Shown: positions 21,721-33,523 of the stretch, piece after piece
How the letters are laid out: every line of letters begins with the position of its first letter
Position numbering within the stretch: the stretch's first letter is position 1
DNA from: Delphinapterus leucas
Lineage: Eukaryota > Chordata > Mammalia > Artiodactyla > Monodontidae
Assembly: GCF_002288925.2 (NCBI RefSeq)
Contig: NW_022098026.1
Coordinates: 24,036,039-24,100,038 of the forward strand
Length of the DNA: 64,000 bases
Direction of reading: 5' to 3'
Notes under the pieces: generated by a model
Database searches by the model: none
What the model was told of the DNA's origin: nothing
The model's input: only the letters and a program-made list of their open reading frames with translations
Position numbers and translations under genes: made by a program

Positions 21721-23160
21721 GTGACCTGGCTGGGCTGTTTCCCTGGGATCTTGGAGTTGCCTCATGGCAGGGGTTTTTTGTTTTTGTTTTTTTTTCTTTT
21801 TTGGACTGGCTGATTCTCTCAATTTCCTGTTTGGAGGGTATATGTCTGGTAGCTGATGTCCAAGGTGCTGAGTGAGGGAAAGGAATGGGGTTTTCAACAT
21901 TTAGAATGTAAAATTTCACGTAATTCCTCTGTTTTCAATATGGTTTCCCACCCTTAACTGTGGTTGGTGTCTCAAATACAATGACTTTTAAAAAACATTT
22001 TTTTCTTGTGAATGAGTTACCAGTATTCTGCCAGGTTTGGGTGAGGCAGTTGCCTGCTTGTGCCAAGTGGGTGAGGTAATCTGAGGGTCTGATTGCTTCT
22101 TAAACAAACTCTCAACCGAGCCACCCATTGCAGCTTTGTCTTAACTCCAGAGATGTGTGCTACTATCCCTTCCAAAGTCTTTTAGGGAATCTGCTCCGCA
22201 TTTCAGTTTGCTTATCAGCTCTCCCCAGTGCTGACTTAGGATTCAGCTTTTTTAAGTCTCTCAAATCAATTACCTCTTATCTATTTACTTTCCAGTGTCC
22301 TTTTATTTATTTATTTTTTTGCAATTGTCTCCTTTCTCATTCTCTTCATCATTGTAATTGGTGTATGCGTTAAATGTCCTTTACTCATCATTTTAGGTTA
22401 GGTTTTAGGAGAGAATGGAGCTGATGCCTGTGTCCAATCTCCTACTTTAACTGGAAATCTCCAGAACTGAGATTCTGAACTAATGTCTCAGGACTCCTGG
22501 AAGAGTCAGTGATGGATTTTATTTGTACCCCCTGAAACTGTATGAAAATTATGTGTATATTTCCACCCTCACTAAGTCTATAGCTTTTATCAAATTCTCA
22601 AAGTGATCTGTGACCTCAAAATCTAAGTATCATTTCTCTAGAGGCCAAGACTATGTTACATTGGGAAGAAGATGGCGTAGGTTTGAAGATACTCAAACTC
22701 GGGAGAATATTAGACCAGCCCCAAACTTTTCAATGCTGCTAATAGATGAAGTTTCCAACAGGGACTGGGCATTCCTTGAAAACTAATTCATTCCTATTCG
22801 TCACACCATATAGTCCTAGGTCCAAAGAACCACTGCACTATCCCTGGGGACAGAGCACCTACATGTTGAAATCATAGGTGGAAAGTAACTGATGAAACCT
22901 TTGAAATGATCCTTTCAGATGAACAGATTCAAATGCCAGAAGGTCATGGAGATGAGAACAATGAGCCACACACAAGGTGGCAGAATGGTGCAGACTGTGG
23001 TGAACTGAAGGGCAGGGGCCTGACCTAAAGGGGGTAGAAGTTACTCAGCACCAGCCGGTGACTGCCCTGTGGGGAAATGAGCCCAATGTGAGGTGAACAA
23101 ATCGGATTTGCCAAGAGAAGCTGTAATGCTTCTAAAATGTGATATCTACTTATCTCTCCT
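21721..23160. other. Unassigned intergenic DNA
   Basis: About 1.4 kb with T-rich tracts, no supportable gene and no repeat I can name. Confidence 0.4.
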
Positions 23161-23176
23161 TCCTTAAAGTAAAGGT

Positions 23177-23198
23177 AAAAAAAAAAAAAAAAAAAAAA
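23177..23198 (+). repeat. Poly(A) tract
   Basis: About 22 A. Following gtgcaggccagatttagctc looks like a piece of an old DNA transposon. Confidence 0.6.
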
Positions 23199-23636
23199 TC
23201 AGGTAGGTCAAACTGAACACATGTGCAGGCCAGATTTAGCTCACAGACCACCAGTTTGTGAAATCTGATCTACTCCAATCTTCTTTTGCATATTGGGATC
23301 CTGTTGCCCAGAATGAGGAAGCTCCCATGTCAGTGTTATCCAAGAGAAGGTTCTAGACTGGTCCTTGGATCCCTGAGGGGAGCCCTGGGTCCTTCAATAT
23401 AGACCAAAGGGTGGAAATTGGTGGCACTGGAGAGTGTGTGTGAAACAGAGGTAGAGTGTTGGGGGAAAGAGGGGAGGACTCTGGTGAGGAGATAAGATGA
23501 AGAGAGAGTGTTGGTTTTGACCATTATAGTTATACTTCTCAGAGTTTGCTGGAAGAGTTATACAAAGTTGGGGGTGGGTGGGAATTGTGAACAAGGCAAC
23601 AATGACTGAGTAGTTTTAAAAGATTCTAGAAAGGTT

Positions 23637-23850
23637 CAATGCTGTCCAATAAAACTTTCTGCAATTATGGAAATGTTCTGTATCTGCGCTGTCCAATATG
23701 GTAGCCACTAGCCACATGTGGTTACTGAGTACCTGAAATGTGGCTAATTCAACTGAAGGACTGAATTTTAAAATTTAATTTAATTTAAATTTAGAAGCTA
23801 CCTGTGGCTACTGAACTGGGCATTGCAGAACAGACCAATATATCCTGAAG
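23637..23850. mobile_element. Non-autonomous DNA transposon (MITE)
   Basis: A widely repeated mammalian element: tgctgtccaataaaactttc at the left, gtagccactagccacatgtg in the middle, an AT-rich core, and a partly complementary acctgtggctactgaactgg at the right, giving an imperfect inverted-repeat structure. Probably hAT-type; the name is not certain. Confidence 0.65.
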
Positions 23851-23946
23851 TGTGTTATGTCTTCCTTTGCAAGTGACATGTGGTTAATTAAGACAGAAAA
23901 ACATGTCTGTATTTGTAGCTACACCCACCCTCTAGACAGAGAGACA

Positions 23947-23978
<32 letters not shown>
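23947..23978. repeat. (CA)n microsatellite
   Basis: About 16 CA units. Confidence 0.95.
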
Positions 23979-24819
23979 AAACCATGATTTCATGGATACT
24001 GTTGCCTGGCTGAGACCAAGTTTAAAAAAGGAGTAAGTTAAAGAAAAATGTTAGTAAACATTTTTAGTAAATGTATTTAATAAATAGTATATGGGTGGTA
24101 TATACATAAGGCAAATATCATAAAGGTCATACAAATGACTGAAATTTGGGAAACAATGAACTATATGGATTTTTATCAAGCTGTGGTCTTACATACCACT
24201 GATAATTCATAAAGTATTGTTTCACTATAAAAAGTATCGCGTCAGAAAGTAAAATAAGTTTGGGAAATTTTCAAACAGGTTTGTTGTTGTTTCTGTTTGT
24301 TTTAACTGCAGAACTCTTTGGAGTCTTTTGTAAGTTGAGATGAATGTGAATCTCTAGGACAGGAAGCTAGAATAGAGCATTTCTCAAACATATTTGACCA
24401 AGGAATGACCCCTCTCCCCCCCTTTTTTTTTTCTTAATTGTCATCATTGTTTTGAGGGAGGCTAGTTTTCCTTAGAACCCCTGAGAGACCCAGCTTGGAG
24501 CAGAGCCACTGAAACTTCTGTGCCTCTGTACCCTACAGAAACCTGTCCTGAGCCCAGTGTGGAGGGTGGGTGGCTCGCTCTGGGGCAGCTGGTTTTTCCA
24601 GCTTCAGGGCCCCGGAAAGTGGAGGAAGACATTCTTTGGGAGATTGATGACTCAGTCAGAAGCACCTGTTAAGAAAGGTAGCCCCAGATCTTGGCCACTG
24701 CCAAATTGTACGGTAGCTGGAAAAGGGAAGAGGATGCAGTAGAGAGAACAGTACCTCAGGAGACACCTTGCCAGTTTCTAGTTTAACCAACCATTAACCT
24801 GAATTTGACCTCATGGCAA
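23979..24819. other. Unassigned intergenic DNA
   Basis: No gene or recognised repeat. Confidence 0.4.
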
Positions 24820-25010
24820 CTTGAAAGTGGAGAGAGTGGAAAGAGCACAGGCTTTGCAGTCTGAAAGACGTGGGTATGAATGCCAGCCATGCCACTTACT
24901 AGTTATGTGACCGTGGGCAGGTCTCCATGGCTTAGCCTTTCTGTTCTTATCTGGAAACTGAGAATGATGGTAATAGTAACTAACATTCATTGAGTCTCCA
25001 CTATGTGCCG
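24820..25010 (+). repeat. MIR SINE
   Basis: Well-preserved MIR: ggaaagagcacaggctttgc, ccacttactagttatgtgac, gtgggcaggtctccatggc. Confidence 0.9.
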
Positions 25011-25195
25011 TGCAGTCACTCAACTAGACTCTGGGCAGACAGGTGAGATGCCTGCTCTCAATGAGCCTGCATTTTAATTAGAGCATAGGAAGAGATAGGC
25101 AGTACACAGATAACATAGAGACTTGCAAATTGTGATCCACACATGATGGAAAGTAACTGCAGGGTTGCAAGTACCCACTTTAGCTGAGGTGAAAA

Positions 25196-25257
25196 GGGAT
25201 GGGCTTCCTGTATAAGTGACACTTAAGGGATGGGCTTCCTGTATAAGTGACACTTAA
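25196..25257. repeat. Exact 31-bp tandem duplication
   Basis: Two identical 31-bp units abut at 25196-25226 and 25227-25257 (start gggatgggcttcctgtataa, end gtgacacttaa). Perfect identity implies a recent duplication or an assembly artefact. Confidence 0.95.
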
Positions 25258-25261
25258 GCTG

Positions 25262-25445
25262 AGGATGATTATGTTTATTGCGTCCTTACCACGAACCGGT
25301 CACCTACCTTTAAATGCAGGGCCTCACTGGAGGTAAGCACCAGTGTTATCCTCACTTTATAACTGAGAAAACTCTGGCACAGAGAGGTTAAGTATCTTAC
25401 CCAAGGGCACACAGCCTAGGAAAGGGCCAAGTAGGGACTTTAACT
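25262..25445 (-). repeat. MIR SINE
   Basis: Reverse MIR: gcacagagaggttaagtatc, ttacccaagggcacacagcc. Confidence 0.85.
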
Positions 25446-25475
25446 AGGACTTTCCGACACCAAGTCCCCTACTCC

Positions 25476-25683
25476 TTTTTTTTTTTTTTTTGCGGTACGC
25501 GGGCCTCTCGCTGTTGTGGCCTCTCCCGTTGCGGAGCAACAGGCTCCGGACGCGCGGGCTCAGCGGCCACGGCTCACGGGCCCAGCCGCTCCGCGGCATG
25601 TGGGATCTTCCCGGACCGGGGCACGAACCTGTGTGCCCTGCATCGGCAGGCGGACTCTCAACCACTGCGCCACCAGGGAAGTC
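25476..25683 (-). mobile_element. Young cetacean CHR SINE
   Basis: Full-length reverse copy with a 10-bp target-site duplication cccctactcc (25466-25475 and 25684-25693). Confidence 0.95.
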
Positions 25684-25693
25684 CCCCTACTCC

Positions 25694-26724
25694 TTTTTTC
25701 ATTCTACTTATGTTACAACATGTGCTAAAGCTCGAATAAGAATACATGTGAAGTGCTCAAGCTGCTTATTCAATAACAGCCCTGCCCTTAATCCCACTCC
25801 TCCACGTCTAATCTTTTGGGATGTCTTTCCTGGGGTCTTGAGGTTAAGCGACTAGAGAGCTTGATCCTGGAGGATTTCTACAATGAAATAAATCTAAATG
25901 AGTTTCTGCAGCTGGGACTCCACCCCTTTCTAGACCACAGCCCAGCAAATGGGCAAGGGAAGTAGGGATCCGTTCAGGGCAGGAAGACATTAATCCTTAC
26001 CTAGACTTCCAGGTGAGCTCAACAGAGTGTATTGTTCCAGGAACGAGAAGCCATTGCCCCAAGGACTAGGTCCCTTAAGGCGGGTTTCGGAACCCTGCCC
26101 TGTCCCCCACCTCCTTTTCCCATTCTCGCATGCTCCTTAATATCCGGCTTTGCATCTCCTGAGAACTGGAGCCTCGGAGATGAAAGCCAAGAAAACGCGA
26201 CGAGCCATCGGCGGCACTCACTCAATTGATTTTTACACAAAATTTGCCTTCATGAACGAAGGATGGAAAAATGATCCCATAAATAATGGATAACAAAAAC
26301 AAATGCAGGGAGGAAATCAATAGTCACACACTTGATACCGCAGGGAGATGGGAGAGGAAAATATGGAGCCCGCTCCGGCTAAACAACACCCCAGGGAACC
26401 CCTTCCAGCTGGGGAGGGAGAGGCACACGTTGCCGTAGCAGGCCTCAGGGGACAGTGAGCTGGGAGAGTTTGTCTGAGCTTCTCTCAATGTGTCAGAGTC
26501 GATCTCAGGACAAAGGAACTATCTGCCCCTCAAGGATCACCCTGATTTGCCGCCCACAGACCAGGGTACCTGCCCTGGTTCTTTTCCTGAGCCGTCCACA
26601 GCCTCAGGAGCTCCATCTTTCAGAGATGCCAAAAGGCTTCCATGCTCTCTCTGAGCTTTTCCCCTTTTTCTATTCACAGCACGTTGCCTCCAGATCTGGT
26701 TACCTGCTCCCGTGCTATGGAAGC
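25694..26724. other. Unassigned DNA with a candidate regulatory block
   Basis: No gene. 26160-26400 is repeat-free and mixes CpG-containing DNA (gaaaacgcgacgagccatcg) with AT-rich homeobox-like cores (actcaattgatttttacac; cccataaataatggat). It reads like a constrained non-coding element; this is inference. Confidence 0.35.
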
Positions 26725-26935
26725 CCCGTGAGTGGTGTGGGGTTAGGGATTTGAATCCTGGTTCTACCATTTCTTCTACCTGTGTGACTGGCTCTTGGTA
26801 AGTCATGTAACCTCTCTGAACTTTCGGTTCTTCATCTGTAAAATGGGGCTAGTAAAATCTTTTATGCTGGTAGGAAGGATTAAATGACTTGATGTGTGTA
26901 AAGTGCCTGGCATATAGTAAATGCTCAAAATAGGG
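26725..26935 (+). repeat. MIR SINE
   Basis: Forward MIR: taacctctctgaactttcgg, tcatctgtaaaatggggcta, gcctggcatatagtaaatgc. Confidence 0.9.
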
Positions 26936-27075
26936 CAGGTAAAATCACCCTCGCCTGATCCCCCGAATCTGTGCCCTTCCTCCATGCTCACCTCCACTGA
27001 CTCCAGGGCTTCACTGCCTCACGATTGCATGGGTCAGTAGCCTCGTAATTAGTCTCCCTGCCTCTGGCCTCTTTC

Positions 27076-27285
27076 TTTTTTTTTTTTTTTTTTGCTGTAT
27101 ACGGGCCTCTCACTGTTGTGGCCTCTCCCATCACAGAGCACAGGCTCCGGACACGCAGGCTTAGCGGCCATGGATCACGGGCCCAGCCTCTCTGTGGCAT
27201 GTGGGATCTTTCCGGACCGGGGCACGAACCCGTGTCCCCTGCATCAGCAGGCGGACCCCCAACCACTGCGCCACCAGGGAAGACC
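27076..27285 (-). mobile_element. Young cetacean CHR SINE
   Basis: Full-length reverse copy with a 12-bp duplication ctggcctctttc (27064-27075 and 27286-27297). It carries some CpG-decay changes, for example gtatacggg in place of gtacgcggg. Confidence 0.95.
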
Positions 27286-27364
27286 CTGGCCTCTTTCCTC
27301 TTGGGTTGTTGCTTCTCACAATCTTCATCCTCCTGAAAAATACGTCTGATCATATCATAACTTT

Positions 27365-27714
27365 TTTTTTTTTAGTTTTAATCATACTCAATTTGTTTGA
27401 CTAGGTGTTACATTCACATGGTCCCAAATTGAAAAGGTGCCAAATGCTATACAGTTAAAATCCCTTCTACTTCTCTTCCCATCCACCCAGCACTATTATC
27501 AATTTCTTGTGTGTCCTTCCAGAGAAATTTTACTAATTATAAGCATATGTATTTTCTTATTTATGTATGTGTGTATCAGTACGTATTTATGTATATGTGT
27601 TTTCATGTATTCTTTTTTTCTCAAGGTGGTAACAAACTATGCATACCGTTCTATGCTCTTCTTATTATACTTAATATATCTTGGAGCTTATTCCCTGTCA
27701 ATATATAAGGAGTT

Positions 27715-27758
<44 letters not shown>

Positions 27759-28050
27759 CTTTCACAGCTTCCCATTTTATTCCATTCTAGGGACGTATCA
27801 TAATTTATTCAACCAATCCCTGTTCATGGAATTGAAGTTTTTTTCCAGTCTTTTGCTTTCACAAGCAATGCTGTGATAGGTAACATTGTACCTATGCGAC
27901 TTCACAACTTATCTCTAGGATAGATTACTAGATGTGTCATTCTTGGGTCAAAGGGGATATGCATTTGTACTTTTGATAGATATTGCCAATTTGTTCTCCA
28001 TAAAGCATATGCCTTGAGCGTACCCAACAGCAATGTGAGAAAGTGCCTCT
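27365..28050 (-). repeat. L1M fragment
   Basis: Ancient L1 in reverse: ttattccattctagggacgt, gggtcaaaggggatatgc, gatagatattgccaatttg. It is interrupted by a (CT)n run. Confidence 0.75.
27719..27755. repeat. (CT)n microsatellite
   Basis: About 18 CT units inside the L1M fragment. Confidence 0.95.
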
Positions 28051-28450
28051 GTCTCCCACTCTGGCCTGCATTCCCAGGATGTCTTCACCATGCCACACAA
28101 GTCCCTTTACCCATCTTTCAGCCTCCACTCCACGTGCTCAGGCTCTGCATGGATTCTCCGCTCCAAACATTCAGAGGTATCCCTGTTTCCCCATTGTGTC
28201 ATACTCTTTCCTGCTGCCATAACTCTCACATGCTGTTCCCTCTCCCTGGCAAAATTCCATCCATCCTTCAAGTCCTTACTCCAAGGCCACCTCCTGTGTG
28301 ATGCTTCCCTGTCTTCCGTGGGCTGAGTCAGCCAGTAGCTCCTTTCTCTGTTCTCCCACATGACATGCCATTTGTATAGCACTCATCACACATGTCATGT
28401 TTGTTGATGTACTTATTCTCCAGGTCTTAACTCATCTGTGTAACCTCAGT
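28051..28450 (+). repeat. L2 fragment
   Basis: Forward L2 3' region: catgctgttccctctccctg, tcaagtccttactccaaggc, gtgtgatgcttccctgtctt. Confidence 0.75.
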
Positions 28451-28479
28451 AAGAACTGGAAGCGCTGAGTTAATATTTA

Positions 28480-28590
28480 CTGGAGGGACATGCAAGGCAC
28501 TACACTAAACTGTACTGGGGATACAGCGAGAAAAAAGGCAGGATCCCTGCTCTTGAGGAACTTGCAGAGCTTATTAGAACTCTTTGATCT
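28480..28590 (-). repeat. L2 3' end fragment
   Basis: Reverse L2 terminus: ctgtactggggatacagcga and gatccctgctcttgaggaac. Confidence 0.7.
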
Positions 28591-28749
28591 TAGATAAGTG
28601 GATAGCTGTTCATTTTAATCATTTTTATAGCTGTCGCAGAATTCATGTGAACCTTACAGTGAACTCTACACAGAGGTTAGGGAATGTATATGTGCCCTAG
28701 AGTTAAAGGAATATGCACATAAGCAAGCCCATCCTCATCTTAAATAGGT

Positions 28750-28890
28750 TTTCTTTTCTTTTGCCTTCCACCCTCCTTCCCTTCCTCCCTCCTTCTCTCT
28801 TTCTTTTCTTCCTTCCCTTCTTCCTCCCTCCCTCCCTCCCTCCCTCCCTTCCTTCCTTCCTTATTTCTTTCCTTCCCTTCTTTCTCTCTC
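28750..28890. repeat. Polypyrimidine (CCTT/CCCT)n tract
   Basis: About 140 bp of almost pure C/T on the + strand, mostly CCTT and CCCT units. Such mirror-like pyrimidine DNA can form triplexes in vitro. Confidence 0.9.
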
Positions 28891-30059
28891 ACTCTCGCTC
28901 TTTCTGAAACAGGTAAGGGAAAAATGGCTTTGCCCAAGTATATAGGAACCTTTGAAATGTCAGGTGCATATGCCAAAAACACATTGTGCTGCTTTCTGCT
29001 TCTAATATATGTATTTCACTTTAAGACCAAATCAGAGAGCTCTCAGGAAGAAGTGATAGCGAATACAGTTTATACTTCAAGAAACCACAGTAAGGTAAAG
29101 GAAAAGTTATAGGAAGGAGAAAACATTGACATGAGACAGAAGCCAATCCTGAGAAGTGAAGCTTGAGCCCTGCCAGCCCCAATCGCTTCACTGAACTGGA
29201 AGAGAATTCTGAGCTTCTCATTCTCTTGGCTACCCGATTTGAAACCCCAAAACTAGCAGAGGAGCTTGATCCTTAATGTGAATTATTATTTTACAAATTA
29301 TGAAGAAGAGCAATATCTCTCTATTTACTGAATGTCATAACAAAAGAGATAGGAGGGAAACCAAGACATTGTCTACCCAAAGAGCCCAGCATTTGGACAG
29401 TGTAAAATCACTAAATAGTTCAGCATCTATTTGAAAGTATAGTGTTTTGTAATTTTGACAGAACCGTCTTAGTCTGGCTGTCTGTAGCACAGAATTTTAA
29501 AAAGATGCTTGCCTTCGTGAGGATCTATTTCTAGGAGAAACGGGAGTTGGGTAGAAACGCTGGGCAGGAGAAAGAGGGCTGTCTAATTAGAGAACCTCGT
29601 GTTTACTCGGATGTTAAACTTTCATGAGCCTGCCGAGGGTCTAACCATTTTCTAGTAATATCTTTCTTTCTCTGTGCCCACACACGTGCTCTAACTATAC
29701 AGATCTGTGCCCTGTATGCCCATGGAAAGGGAGACCATTGTGTCTGAGGTGATCATGACATATTGACAGAAAGAAGAATGGAGAAGACAAATGTAGCCCC
29801 ATGAACTGTTGCAGTAAGGTTGGTCGTGTCTGGTTTGTCTTGTTCAGAATAGTTGGAGACTCCAGCCCAGCAGCACGTGGGAGAGGCTGCAGCCTGACAG
29901 GACTGAGGTGGGATGAGGCAAGGAGGAGGAGGGCTGATTCCAAAGGATACCACCACTCATGATTTGTTTGTTTGTTTCTGACCTTACTACAGGGAGGATT
30001 TCATGCCGTTTACCATGGTGCACAAAATTAAAACAAAGCATGCTTAGTATGACTGGGAG
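28891..30059. other. Unassigned intergenic DNA
   Basis: No gene. 29270-29660 is repeat-poor and AT-rich with a ctgtctaattagagaacctc homeobox core; possible regulatory DNA, weak evidence. Confidence 0.4.
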
Positions 30060-30505
30060 ACAGAATAGCATGATAAATAAGAGAGTGCTTGGGTTGGTAT
30101 CTAGGCTCTGCTACCCCCTGGCTACATGACCATGGGAGAGTGACTTCAGCTCTGTGGGTCTCAGTGTCCTGATCTTTTTTTTTTTTTTTTTGCAGTACGC
30201 GGGACTCTCACTGTTGTGGCCTCTCCCGTTGCGGAGCACAGGCTCCGGACGCGCAGGCTCACGGGCCTAGCCGCTCTGCGGCATGTGGGATCTTCCACGA
30301 ACCCATGTCCCCTGCATCGGCAGGCGGACTCTCAACCACTGCGCCACCAGGGAAGCCCTCGGTGTCCTGATCTTTAAGATGCAGGTCAATCATTGTGCTT
30401 ACCTCCCAGGGTTGTTGTGAGGATTATACCAGAAAATAATGTAAAGGAGCAGAACAATGCTTGGCACGTGGTAAGTGCTTACTATGTGTCAGCTACTATA
30501 ATTCC
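30060..30505 (+). repeat. MIR SINE split by a young SINE
   Basis: The left half holds gctacatgaccatgggagag and the right half cagggttgttgtgaggatta and gcttggcacgtggtaagtgc. Inserted between them is the CHR SINE at 30175-30358. Confidence 0.85.
30175..30358 (-). mobile_element. CHR SINE with two internal deletions
   Basis: Reverse copy flanked by tcagtgtcctgatct and tcggtgtcctgatct. Relative to sister copies it lacks about 11 bp after gcgcaggctc and about 12 bp after gggatcttcc. Confidence 0.9.
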
Positions 30506-31530
30506 TTTGCCATTAGTTCCTCTGAACCCCAAGAATTAGGGTAGGCAAGTAGGTAGTTATAGAGAACAGAGCTCTGTGTTTTATGTGGCTATTGAGTGAG
30601 AGCCTCTGCAAGTGCTTATTGGCAAGACAGACTCCTATGGATGAGTTATGTAAGTGGCATCCCAGAGGTCCCGGCATGGATACAAACCAATTAAGTTAAG
30701 CACTTACCGCAGTCACAAGTGCAACTCATAGGTTTAAAAGTGGGTAGAGAGGATATGTGAACTTGGCTTTGCAGAACTTGGCTTTGTCAAATCTACTAGA
30801 AATACAGCCCGTGAATACTTCACTCTTGTTCTTCTAAATTCTGGAATACTTTTTGTCGAATGAAGTGTAGAATTCTGGCTCTATTTTTTCCTAAGCTGTG
30901 CAATCTTGGAGATCTATTTATATCTATTATATTTATACTCTCTTAAGACTCAGTTTCATTATCCATAAAAAAGGTTCAGTGTAGGAATCAGAAATCACCC
31001 TAAGAATTTTGAAGCACAGAGATTTATTACTGGGAATGCAGTACTTACAAAATTGTTGGAAGGGCAGAAGGCGTGGGCTGTAGGTTGGACATGTAGGGAT
31101 GGCTCTCAGAATATTATGGGAGCTATGACCTTTGTCACAATCTTGACAGTGAGTAACTGGCAGCTCACTGGAACAACTGAGGTCCAGAACATATCATCTT
31201 GCTGCTATCCAGGAATCAGGAAAGCCTCCAGTGCCAATCCAATGTCCATTGTGGACACTAGATCACTGAAACCAGCTGCCACTACCACTACAACTGCCTA
31301 TGGAAGCTGGAGATGAGACCTTAGTGTCTCCATACTTTTTCTTGCCAGCTGAAAACAGCATAATAGCAGGAAATTGCCCTTCACTTTATTTCTGCCTTCT
31401 AAATCTTGCCTGAGCATATCTACTTCATGAAATCTATCTCACATCTAGAGTCCTACAAGGGAGGCTGGAAATGAATGATTAGCTTTCTAGCCTCTCCAAA
31501 ACAGGAAGCTACCTTAAAGAAGATGGAGAT
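30506..31530. other. Unassigned intergenic DNA
   Basis: No gene. 30980-31500 has the look of an old interspersed repeat (cagagatttattactgggaa ... gctttctagcctct), but I cannot name it. Confidence 0.4.
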
Positions 31531-31650
31531 TGAGACTCCCCTGGTGGTCCAGTGGTTAAGACTCCACACTTCCAATGCAGGGGGCGAGGGTCTGGTCCCT
31601 GGTTGGGGAACTAGGATCCCACATGCCGCATGGTGTGGCCAAAAGAAAAA
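31531..31650 (+). mobile_element. CHR-1-type SINE (short, older)
   Basis: gactcccctggtggtccagt head, ggtctggtccctggttgggg around the B box, gatcccacatgccgcatggt and an A-rich tail. Near-repeats of aaagaagatg on both sides suggest the target duplication. Confidence 0.85.
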
Positions 31651-31793
31651 AGAAGATGATGGAAATTGATGCCAAGTAACAACTGAACCATATCCAGACC
31701 AGAAAATAATAATAGTAACTATGTCATAGAGTCATTGTGAGGGTTAAATAAGATAATGAAATAGTTTGAACACTAGCAAAAAGTAGACAATCA

Positions 31794-31999
31794 TGGGGGC
31801 TTCCCTGGTGGCGCAGTGGTTGAGAGTCCGCCTGCTGATGCAGGGGACACGGGTTCGTGCCCCGGTTCGGGAAGATCCCACATGCCGCGGAGCGGCTGGG
31901 CCCATGAGCCATGGCCGCTGAGCCTGCGCGTCCGGAGCCTGTGCTCCGCAACGGGAGAGGACACAACAGTGAGAGGCCCGTGTACCGCAAAAAAAAAAA
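31794..31999 (+). mobile_element. Young cetacean CHR SINE
   Basis: Full-length forward copy with a 12-13-bp target-site duplication agtagacaatca (31782-31793 and about 32000-32011). It has an intact A-box region (tggcgcagtgg) and B-box region (gggttcgtgcc). Confidence 0.95.
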
Positions 32000-32011
32000 A
32001 GTAGACAATCA

Positions 32012-32765
32012 ATAAATTAATTATTTCTAGCACTACTCCTTCAGTGGGATACAATGCTTCATCTTCTAAAGATAACCAAAGGGAATGATTCTTTCTTCAG
32101 ATGTCGGGCTGAATTTCCTGCAAGGATAGGAGAATTCTCTACCAGCCTAGTGTCCTCAGTGTAACCAATGGTTCCCTCCCTACCTGAGGTCATAGCACAG
32201 GTGCCTATAATAGCCCTCCTTGTCTATATGTCAGTGCTTCAGGGAAAGTTTCCAGGCCATTCCTCCAGTTCTCCATTCAGCCCCTTCACACCCCCACTCC
32301 CCATTCTGGACTCTAAGTTCCCATCCTGTTGCTTCAGGCCAAATTCCTAATTCTCTGCTTGCCCCTGTCATGGTGAGATCTGAGTAGAATGAATTATTTG
32401 CTTCATCTTTGTTTTATCCCCAGTCAGTACTGTTCCTATTTCATACCTAGCCCAGGCCTTTGAACCCTGTACTAAGCGTGGAGCCTAAGGCCCCACTAGT
32501 CATCAAGGAAACTATACATAATTAGGTAAAAGATGGAAGAAAGTACTGAGAATTCCAAGACAAAGCTCTAACAAAATAGGTTGGTCTATGACAAACACAG
32601 AGAAAATTTATCTTTAATGTCTTCCAAACCCTGTTTTGTTGTTCGGTATTTTCCACTTACATATTGAACTTGAGAGTTGCCCTTTTACTTGGTATCATAA
32701 CAGATATTCTCAACCAGGGTTACTTGTTCTACATCTCATTTTTGTCAGGGTTTTATAAAGTGGCC
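32012..32765. other. Unassigned intergenic DNA
   Basis: No gene or recognised repeat. Confidence 0.4.
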
Positions 32766-32769
32766 AGTT

Positions 32770-32925
32770 GGCTCAGGGATTCTCAAGACTGCTTGTGCCT
32801 CACCTCAGCTCAGTTGAATCTGAATCTCAAGGGGGACAGCTGAGGTCTGGGCAGCAGTATATTTTAAAGCTCTCCAAAGATAATAATTATAATGTGCAGC
32901 CAGAGTTGAGAACCACAGGGCTGGC
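32770..32925. mobile_element. MER5A-like hAT MITE
   Basis: Ends gggattctcaagactgcttg and gccagagttgagaaccacag form the near-complementary TTCTCAA/TTGAGAA termini of MER5-type hAT elements. The body is diverged. Confidence 0.55.
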
Positions 32926-33523
32926 TAATCTGACAATCTGACTGGGGTTGACATGACAACGCGTGCAAAGGTCTTAATATACTGGCCCAACTAGGGCAGT
33001 TCTGGTTCTCTTTCCCAAGGACTGTCTTCAGGCAATGCCATAGTCAAAAAGTAAGTTCATGATGGCATCTCCAGGCCCACTGGCAGGAGAAAGTGATAGG
33101 TGAAGCTCTGGGGTCAGGACAATATTTTAATATCCCTCAGGTTATACCGTTTAAGCAGGTGACTTTTACACCTATTCACAAAACTAGTTCTGGCAGTTAA
33201 CATTTAATTCTTGATAAAAAATTTTTTTTCTATAAAATGAAATTATACTTTTAATTCTCTATTCTTCTGTGTAACCCCAGGCAATTACCATTTTGTGTAA
33301 TCTCTGACCCCTGATTTCTTCATTTATTCAATAGGGATAATAATAGTAAGAGAGTTGTACTGTGATAGTTATATGTGATTGACAACATATATAAAATATC
33401 TGGCATATTAGAGATGAAAAATATATTTGATCTACTATTACTATTATTGAATTATTAGTGTTTATAAAACTAGGCATAATGTTTATAAAACTAGGTGATG
33501 TCAGCAGGTAAATTGGACATTTT
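32926..33523. other. Unassigned intergenic DNA
   Basis: No gene. A short local repeat, gtttataaaactagg, occurs at about 33461 and 33481. Confidence 0.4.

Noticed and set aside
31794..31870. tRNA-like heads of the SINEs
   Set aside because: A- and B-box sequences are present, but there is no foldable complete tRNA cloverleaf; they are SINE promoters, not tRNA genes.
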